Origin: Thioclava sp. GXIMD4216
Lineage (GTDB): Bacteria; Pseudomonadota; Alphaproteobacteria; Rhodobacterales; Rhodobacteraceae
Length of the DNA stretch: 64,000 nt
Assembly (NCBI RefSeq): GCF_037949285.1
Contig: NZ_CP149929.1
Location: 1 to 64,000, forward strand
Direction: 5' to 3'
Shown: positions 58,818 to 64,000 of the stretch, piece by piece
How the letters are laid out: the number at the start of each line of letters is the position of its first letter
Position numbering within the stretch: the first letter of the stretch is position 1
The notes under the pieces: model-generated
Seen by the model: the letters and a program-made list of their open reading frames with translations, nothing else
Databases searched by the model: none
What the model was told of the DNA's origin: nothing
Program-made: the position numbers and the translations under genes

Positions 58818-59909
58818 ATGACCAGAGCCTCCCAACAGATCCCCGTTTTCCTGCTGACCGGATTTCTGGGCGCGGGCAAGACCACATTGCTCAACCGCCT
58901 GCTACAGGACCCGAGGTTTCAGGACTCGGCACTGGTGATCAACGAATTCGGTCTGGTGCCGGTGGATCATGATCTGGTGCGCAAGGGCCGCGAGACGCGC
59001 GCCACCGTCACCACGACGGGCTGTATCTGCTGCACGGTCGGCAGCGACCTGCGCGCCTCGCTGGACGAATTGCTGGTCGGTCGGCGCAATGGCAGCCTGC
59101 CGCCCTTTGCGCGGGTGATCGTGGAAACCACCGGCCTTGCCGATCCTGCCCCGATCGTCAACAGCCTCATTCCGGGCGGGCTGGCGGCGGTGTCGCTGGC
59201 CGATCATGCCGTGGCGCGCGCTTTCCGCCTGTCGGGGGTGATCACGGTGGTCGATGTGCTGGGGGTCGAGGCCGCGCTGGAGGCCCATCCCGAAAGCCTG
59301 CGCCAGATCGCCTTCGCCGATCATGTGGTGCTGAGCAAAACCGATCTTGCCCCCGCAGGCGATCTGCCGCAGGCGCTGCGCGCGATGAACCCCGCGGTTC
59401 TCGTGCATGATACGCAGGCGGCAGGGTTCGATCCGGCCGTGCTGCTGCAACCGGGCAGCTATACCGCCCTTGGCAAGGGCGAGAAGGTCGAGGACTGGCT
59501 GGCCGCCGAAACCGCGCAGGAACCGCAGGGGGGCGGCCATTTCCACAGTCTCAACCGGCACGGGCAGGTGCTGGCGGTGCCGCTGACCAGCGACGCACCG
59601 CTGGACGAGACGGCGCTGCGGCAGTTTCTGATGCGCCTGACCGCCCGTCCCGATAACGGGCTGCTGCGGATCAAGGGGCTGGTGGCGCTGCGCGATGACC
59701 CCTCGCGTCCGGTGGTGGTGCATGCGGTGGGCCACAGGCTCTACCCCAATCTGCGGCTGGAGGGCTGGCCCGAGGGGCAGGCCGGAAACCGTCTGGTGGT
59801 GATCGGCACGGCACTGGACGAGGCGGGCCTGCGCCAGCAGTTCGACGCCCTGTGCGGCAAGGCCCCCCTTTTCGGTCTGGCAAGTTTCGCGGCCCTGCCG
59901 AAAGCGTGA
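58818..59909 (+). CDS. COG0523 (CobW-family) GTPase, putative zinc chaperone 2
   Basis: A 363-residue paralogue 84 bases downstream of the first. Walker A GFLGAGKTT, GCICC (68-72), ETTGLADPAPIVNSL and SKTDLAP are present. It differs in having HFHSLNRHG between the GTPase and CobW_C parts, a modest histidine cluster that may bind metal. No separate Zur box is visible before it, so it is probably co-transcribed. Two subtypes in tandem suggest different client proteins. Confidence 0.9.
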   Translation: MTRASQQIPVFLLTGFLGAGKTTLLNRLLQDPRFQDSALVINEFGLVPVDHDLVRKGRETRATVTTTGCICCTVGSDLRASLDELLVGRRNGSLPPFARVIVETTGLADPAPIVNSLIPGGLAAVSLADHAVARAFRLSGVITVVDVLGVEAALEAHPESLRQIAFADHVVLSKTDLAPAGDLPQALRAMNPAVLVHDTQAAGFDPAVLLQPGSYTALGKGEKVEDWLAAETAQEPQGGGHFHSLNRHGQVLAVPLTSDAPLDETALRQFLMRLTARPDNGLLRIKGLVALRDDPSRPVVVHAVGHRLYPNLRLEGWPEGQAGNRLVVIGTALDEAGLRQQFDALCGKAPLFGLASFAALPKA

Positions 59910-60084
59910 AACGGACAGCCCCCGCCGCGCCACATGACAGGCCGTATGCCGCAGAAGACCTTCTGCGCAAGACGGCGCACGCTTGCCTGTCGATGATTGC
60001 GGGGCAAACCATTCCTTCTCGGCTTTGGTTATCAGGGGTCACAGGCGAGCTGGCCCTAGACGACTCTGCGCGAAATAGCATATG

Positions 60085-60111
60085 GTATCGAAAGGTATTA
60101 CCTTTCGATAC
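60085..60111. promoter_or_regulatory. Operator of the toxin-antitoxin operon
   Basis: A 27-base perfect palindrome with a central T; the inner arms are TATCGAAAGGTA and TACCTTTCGATA. It ends just before the antitoxin ribosome binding site GGAGGA. Ribbon-helix-helix antitoxins bind such palindromes and repress their own operon. The 175 bases before it hold no gene. Confidence 0.85.
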
Positions 60112-60121
60112 GGAGGAACGC

Positions 60122-60400
60122 ATGGCATCGGCAACATCCATCAAGCTCGATGATGACATGAAGGGCCGCGTTCGGCATCTGGCGCAGGCACGGCAGCGCA
60201 CGCCGCATTGGATCATGCGGGAGGCGATCTCGCAATATGTCGAACGCGAGGAGAAGCGCGAGGCCTTGCGCCGCGACACGGCACAGGCTTGGGAAGAATT
60301 CCAAGAGACGGGCCTTCACGCAACGGCGGAAGAGGTGGACCGCTGGCTGGAAAGCTGGGGAACGGATAACGAGCTGCCCGCGCCTGAATGCCACAAGTAA
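60122..60400 (+). CDS. Ribbon-helix-helix antitoxin (ParD/CopG-like)
   Basis: A 92-residue antitoxin. SATSIKLDDDMKGRVRHLAQARQRTPHWIMREAISQYV is the ribbon-helix-helix domain; the acidic C-terminal half (WEEFQETGLHATAEEVDRWLESW) is the toxin-neutralising part. The start follows GGAGGA. It overlaps the toxin gene by 13 bases. Confidence 0.88.
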   Translation: MASATSIKLDDDMKGRVRHLAQARQRTPHWIMREAISQYVEREEKREALRRDTAQAWEEFQETGLHATAEEVDRWLESWGTDNELPAPECHK

Positions 60401-60678
60401 GATTTGCCCCCGCAGCCATTCGGGACCTGCAACGGCTCCGCGATTTCCTGCGCCCCAAAAACCCTGATGCGGCCCGCCGTGCTGGTGAGGCCATTCGTCA
60501 GGGCGTGAAGATCCTTGGCGCGCACCCCCATCTTGGCCGGATGGTCGATGATCTGCCCGAAGAGTTTCGGGAATGGCCCATCGAGTTCGGTGACAGCGGA
60601 TATGTCGCCCGATACCGGATCGACGAGGATGCCGTGACCATTCTGGTGATCCGGCACCAGAGAGAGGCGGGGCAGTAA
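60388..60678 (+). CDS. RelE/ParE-superfamily toxin
   Basis: A 96-residue toxin: VRFAPAAIRDLQRLRDFLRPKNPDAARRAGEAI at the start, HPHLGRMVDDLPEEFREW in the middle and the sheet YVARYRIDEDAVTILVIRHQREA at the end. The pattern fits ParE (gyrase-type) more than RelE because of the RHQRE ending, but the target cannot be read from sequence. The pair stabilises plasmids or islands. Confidence 0.88.
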   Translation: MPQVRFAPAAIRDLQRLRDFLRPKNPDAARRAGEAIRQGVKILGAHPHLGRMVDDLPEEFREWPIEFGDSGYVARYRIDEDAVTILVIRHQREAGQ

Positions 60679-61094
60679 ACCGGCGCCCCCCTCCGTCAGG
60701 CCCTCGGCCCCTTTGGTGCACAGCCCTTTGATGCACAGGGGGCCTGCCGCGACCACCTGGCCCGAAAGGCGCCTGTCGGGTTTCCAAGGCCCCATCATAC
60801 GCGCTTCGGACCGTTTTGACAGATCGCGCCGACTGGGGAAGCCTTCGTGTGAAACTGCCTTTTGGGCTCTTTGCGCGCAGGTCGACCCCGGTCGCGGTGC
60901 CTGAGGATGTCTGATCAAGCGCCTGATTGCCCCGCATATTCCGTCTTCTCGATCGGCTGCTTCAGGACCAGATTGAGGTATTATATCGATAATGAATATA
61001 CATAAGACGGATTATAAGGCTTATAGGATTACCTTGGACACATTCTAGACCGGGTTGCGCCCCCCTGACTTGCTGAGAAGCAAGGAAAACGGGC
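60679..61094. other. 416-base stretch without a recognisable gene
   Basis: After the toxin gene the sequence is GC-rich until about 60960, then AT-rich (TATTATATCGATAATGAATATACATAAG area). I see a doubled TGCACAG word near 60717-60740 and no gene. It is probably the left border of the decayed insertion at 61095. Confidence 0.4.
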
Positions 61095-61380
61095 ATGGAG
61101 CACGCAGAACTCAGTTTGCGTGAAAGACGCGCGATCAGAGGCCTGCTGAACGTAAAATGCCGGTCAGCAAGATCGCGGCTGAAATCAGCAAGCATCGCTC
61201 AACCGCCTAGCGTATGATCGAGCGGAACCATTTTGAAGACGGAGAACTCTTGTATCTGAGTGGCCACTCTGGACTGAATACTCGCAGACACGCCCCTCAC
61301 GCTTATGAAGCCCCTGACCCTATTTCTGCAATGAGACGGAGCTGCATGGTTTTTACATCAAAGTTGTCGGCTGTTTTCTG
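61095..61380 (+). pseudogene. Remnant of an IS30-family transposase
   Basis: The N-terminal helix-turn-helix region of an IS30 transposase is readable in pieces: MEHAELSLRERRAI and GLLNVK, a one-base frameshift, then MPVSKIAAEISKHRST, an in-frame TAG, then IERNHFEDGELLYLSGHSGLNTRR. The catalytic DDE domain is missing. It marks an old insertion on the left of the decay zone. Confidence 0.75.
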
Positions 61381-61454
61381 ACCGCAGCATAGGTCGTCCG
61401 ATCCCGGTGGAACGCGTTGGGTGACGAAGTCATCCTTAAAAGAAAATGGTTTAG

Positions 61455-61740
61455 TTGACGAGCGATCTATTGACGGACAGCGCTTTTATTGAAGTTCAGG
61501 GCCTGTGCGCCGCGCGCGTATTTTTGAAAATCGAAGCGCTCAACCCCGCTGGATCTATCAAGATAAAGGCTGCGCGCGGGATGATTTCCGCCCTTGCGCT
61601 TGCAGGCCGCATTGGTCCGCAAACACGGCTGATTGGAGCGTCTTCGGGCAATCTTGGTGTGGCTTTGGCGATGATTTGTGCCGAAGGCAGTGTGGTGGAT
61701 GTTTCAGATCTGATTATCCCCACAGGTCATGACGCACACG
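61455..61740 (+). pseudogene. Truncated fold-type II PLP enzyme (cysteine synthase/SbnA-like)
   Basis: About 95 residues of a cysteine-synthase-type domain: VFLKIEALNPAGSIKIKAA with the PLP lysine, then TRLIGASSGNLGVALAMICA with the phosphate loop. After that the likeness stops; the open frame runs on to 62057 through sequence that belongs to the opposite-strand TRAP remnant. The N-terminus also looks shortened. It is a non-functional fragment of an aminoacrylate-forming synthase. Confidence 0.65.
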
Positions 61741-61879
61741 ATGATCTGCAAAGCCGAAGGAAAGCGATTGCGGCTGCGGAGCCGGTCGTTGTGCAGGGGC
61801 TTGGATTGACGGCAATGGACGTGCTGGCCGAACCCACTCAAGGACGCGGCGGACGCCACCATCCCCGCCAGAAGCCCGC

Positions 61880-62294
61880 AGCAGAGGGTGCCGATGAAGA
61901 GATCGGGAACCCTGCGCAGCGCCGCCGTCAAGATCAGCACGATATCGGGAATGCATGTCGTAACCATAGTATTTTGCCACCTCGCCATGGCGCGACCGTC
62001 AGGGCATATTCGTTAGTCTCGGCGCCATCGAGCACGCCCTACTGGATCGAGGTATAGACCTCGCTCTGGTCCATACGCGATCGGGGCCGCCCCCAGTATC
62101 GTGACCATCCCGACAAGCTCGCGCTCGCCGCCAAGCCGGCCATCGGGGAAGAAGGTCACCGTGACCTTGCCGCCCGTCTTTTCGGCCACCAGATCGCCGA
62201 ATTTGGCCATCGCCTCCGTGGTGGGCGTGCCCTCGGCTAGCCGCGCCCCGAACCAGTCATGGATAATCTGCATGGGTCGCGCCCGCCCCGTCAA
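61880..62294 (-). pseudogene. dctP: Broken TRAP transporter solute-binding protein (DctP-like)
   Basis: Reading leftwards, parts of a DctP protein appear: AEGTPTTEAMAKFGDLVAEKTGG, then FFPDGRLGGERELVGMV, then, in another frame and past a stop, GVLDGAETNEYAL, and finally VAKYYGYDMHS with IPDIVLI in yet another frame. The order matches an intact DctP, so this is a single gene broken by several frameshifts and a nonsense codon. No TRAP permease remnant is recognised. Confidence 0.75.
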
Positions 62295-62546
62295 TCGGGC
62301 ATAGCGGCAGAGGCCATAAAGCCTGATCCCAGGGGCTCATTCCCAGCCCGCGGACCTCCTCCCGAAGCCCCATCCTTTATATTTATGGAACGCCATTTCA
62401 TGAATTAAGGAAGTATGGGCCATATTCAGATTCAAGAAAACAAAACGTCAATCCATTTTTGTAAATCCCATTAAAAAACAATTACTTGATATGCCTTCTG
62501 AGGGGTTGATTTTTTATAACTTTTTCAGAATTACAGAAATGTCCGG
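62295..62546. promoter_or_regulatory. AT-rich divergent promoter region of the broken dctP and iclR genes
   Basis: The 252 bases are markedly AT-rich (for example several T and A tracts near 62420-62530) and lie between the starts of two divergent broken genes. They were probably the control region of a TRAP transporter operon. No specific operator is assigned. Confidence 0.45.
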
Positions 62547-62883
62547 ATGGACGCAAAAGCTCAGAAATCCGGCAATGTCGCCCCGGTGCTGAAGGTGTTG
62601 GCGGTGCTTGAGACGCTCTCGCAGGACCGGCAGGCCAGTCTGGCCACAATCGCACAGCACGCGATGGCCACGAAAAGCACGACCCACAGGAAATCGAGGA
62701 AAGCGAGGCCGGGGTGCGCTGTGTGGCGGTGCCACTGCGCAACCATCTGGGCAAGTCGGTCGGCGCGCTCTCCATCGCCTTCCCGCTCTTCCGCTTCGAC
62801 CCCGCACGGCGCGAGGACTATATCGCCATGCCGCGCGACGCGGGCGCGGATGTCTCGCGCGTCTGGGCTTTGAGGCCGACTAA
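62547..62883 (+). pseudogene. IclR-family regulator with internal deletion
   Basis: The N-terminus is a good IclR helix-turn-helix start (NVAPVLKVLAVLETLS, ASLATIAQHAMATKSTTHR). It then jumps, in a different frame, to the typical C-terminal end of the effector domain (GVRCVAVPLRNHLGKSVGALSIAFP). About 150 residues in between are missing, so an internal deletion removed the effector pocket. It faces the dehydrogenase at 62916 convergently. Confidence 0.75.
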
Positions 62884-62915
62884 CCCCTCGCCCTCCGCGC
62901 GCGAGACCCCCTCTC

Positions 62916-64000
62916 TCAGGGCGCGGCCACGAGATCCCCGACCAAAAGCGCCGCGGGGAGGTTCTGGTAGGAGACAGGCCGCAGGAAGCGGCGGATGGCC
63001 AGTGTGCCCACCGAGGTCGCGCCGAAATTGGTGGAGGCCGGATAGGGGCCGCCATGCACCATGCTGTCCACCACCTCGACCCCCGTCGGGAAGCCGTTCA
63101 CCAGAACGCGCCCCGCCTTGCGTTCAAGCACCGGCAGAAGGGCGCGGGCCAGATCGGTATCGGCCTCTTCCATCAGGATCGTCGCGGTCAACTGCCCCTC
63201 GAAGCCCTTGGCCAGAGCGCGCATCTCTTCGGCCGCGCCCACGCGCACCACAAGCCCGAGCGGCCCGAAGACCTCCTCGCCGAGCGCATGATCCTCGAGG
63301 AAAGCCCCTGCCGCGACCTCGTAGAGATTGGGGCTGGCCTCGCGGCCCGTGCTTTCGGTGGTCATCACCGGCCGGACCGAATTGCGCGCGTCAAACCGTG
63401 CCTTGCCCTCGGCATAGGCGCGCGCGATCCCTTGGGTCAACATGACCTGCGGCCCGACCTTGGCCAGCGCCTCGGCGGTGGCGGCGACAAAGGCATCGCC
63501 CGTAGCGCCCGCAGGCACCACCGCAATCCCCGGATTGGTGCAGAACTGCCCTGCCCCCATGCTCAGCGAGGCCGCCCAGCCCGCGCCGAGCGCCTCCGCC
63601 TTGGCCGCAAGGGCCGCAGGCAGCACGAACATCGGATTGACCGAGCCCAGCTCGCCAAAGAACGGGATCGGCTCGGGCCGCTTGGCGCAGAGGTCAAACA
63701 GCGCCCGCCCGCCTGCCAGCGAGCCGGTAAAGCCCACCGCCTTGATATCGGGATGCTCGACAAGGGCTTGGCCCACATGGCGGTTGCCGCCCTGAATGAG
63801 GCTGAAGACGCCCGCATCGAGCCCGCAGCGCGCAATCGCCGCAGCCACCGCCTCGGCGATGATCTCGCCAGTGCCGGGATGGGCGGAATGCCCCTTGACC
63901 ACCACGGGGCAGCCCGCCGCAAGGGCGGCCGCCGTATCGCCCCCCGCCGTCGAGAAGGCGAGCGGGAAGTTGGAGGCACCAAACACCGCCACGGGGCCGA
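62916..64000 (-). CDS. Aldehyde dehydrogenase, 2-oxoglutarate semialdehyde type (5' end beyond the window)
   Basis: The last about 361 residues of an aldehyde dehydrogenase running in from the right edge. VFGASNFPLAFSTAGGDTAAALAAGCPVVVKGHSAHPGT is the cofactor/active-site entrance region, the general-base Glu lies in FFGELGSVNP and the nucleophile Cys in SMGAGQFCTNPG. The GHSAHPGT and GQFCTNPG forms are those of 2-oxoglutarate semialdehyde dehydrogenases. These finish hydroxyproline, glucarate and pentose pathways, so it may complete the cluster at 39227-44382. The N-terminal part (roughly 150 residues) is outside the window. Confidence 0.85.
   Translation of the reverse strand, partial: GPVAVFGASNFPLAFSTAGGDTAAALAAGCPVVVKGHSAHPGTGEIIAEAVAAAIARCGLDAGVFSLIQGGNRHVGQALVEHPDIKAVGFTGSLAGGRALFDLCAKRPEPIPFFGELGSVNPMFVLPAALAAKAEALGAGWAASLSMGAGQFCTNPGIAVVPAGATGDAFVAATAEALAKVGPQVMLTQGIARAYAEGKARFDARNSVRPVMTTESTGREASPNLYEVAAGAFLEDHALGEEVFGPLGLVVRVGAAEEMRALAKGFEGQLTATILMEEADTDLARALLPVLERKAGRVLVNGFPTGVEVVDSMVHGGPYPASTNFGATSVGTLAIRRFLRPVSYQNLPAALLVGDLVAAP

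Noticed and set aside
1..64000. tRNA or rRNA genes
   Set aside because: No cloverleaf-like segment with the TTCGA/TGG-type arms or rRNA-like conserved block was noticed by eye; a covariance search would be needed to exclude one fully.

Overview
The window is GC-rich alphaproteobacterial DNA. Gene content, the repABC replication/partition operon on the minus strand (24125-27695) and the protein motifs suggest a Rhodobacterales (Paracoccus/Rhodobacter-like) megaplasmid or chromid; the taxonomic placement is inference from remembered family likeness, not from a search. Genes are dense, often translationally coupled by ATGA or TGATG overlaps, and read mainly as catabolic and transport cassettes with dedicated regulators. 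This is typical of accessory replicons.

Layout. 1-655: two unrecognised gene fragments. 656-1462: a DUF1445 putative hydro-lyase. 1801-11369: a nine-gene sugar cassette (DhnA-type aldolase, Gfo/Idh/MocA dehydrogenase, cupin D-lyxose-type isomerase, PfkB kinase, ribose-type ABC importer, mutarotase-like protein) with a convergent LacI regulator; together they describe an isomerise-phosphorylate-cleave route for an unidentified sugar. 11656-19699 (minus): a urea/amide-type ABC importer, a Ser-cisSer-Lys amidase and an AmiC/AmiR-like sensor plus ANTAR antiterminator. 20380-24038: TonB siderophore receptor, PiuC-like 2-oxoglutarate oxygenase and a Sel1-repeat protein. 24125-27695 (minus): repABC with a countertranscript RNA gene and two identical 14-bp palindromes as candidate centromeres. 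28274-33633: TSUP permease, a tiny membrane protein, a MocR regulator and a hybrid histidine kinase/OmpR regulator pair.

33808-39124: acyl-CoA ligase, EtfB, EtfA and a long acyl-CoA dehydrogenase, a self-contained acyl-CoA oxidation unit. 39227-44382: a hydroxyproline catabolic cluster (D-hydroxyproline dehydrogenase, epimerase, DHDPS-fold deaminase, XRE-cupin regulator, Ldh2-family reductase). The expected last enzyme, a ketoglutarate-semialdehyde-type dehydrogenase, is cut by the right window edge (62916-64000), about 18 kb away. 44653-47244: an orphan DUF4123 adaptor followed by a small membrane-anchored candidate effector, a candidate immunity protein and a GNAT-like protein, which looks like a type VI secretion cargo module. 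47384-48694: an exported beta-propeller protein.

49011-59909 is the most coherent and interesting part. It holds a zinc-starvation island: a thrS paralogue, an NTF2/SnoaL-like protein, a hisI paralogue that has lost one zinc-ligand cysteine, a broken ribD-like deaminase, and two COG0523 GTPases. Zur-box palindromes lie upstream of thrS (52542-52556) and of the first COG0523 gene (57590-57604). Between the two boxes sits a sulfate/thiosulfate ABC importer with Rrf2 and Lrp-type regulators. 60085-60678: a ParD/ParE-type toxin-antitoxin pair under a 27-bp palindrome. 60679-62883: a decay zone with remnants of an IS30 transposase, a PLP synthase, a TRAP binding protein and an IclR regulator.

Throughout, several coding sequences carry short in-frame GC-rich tandem repeats that look recently expanded.
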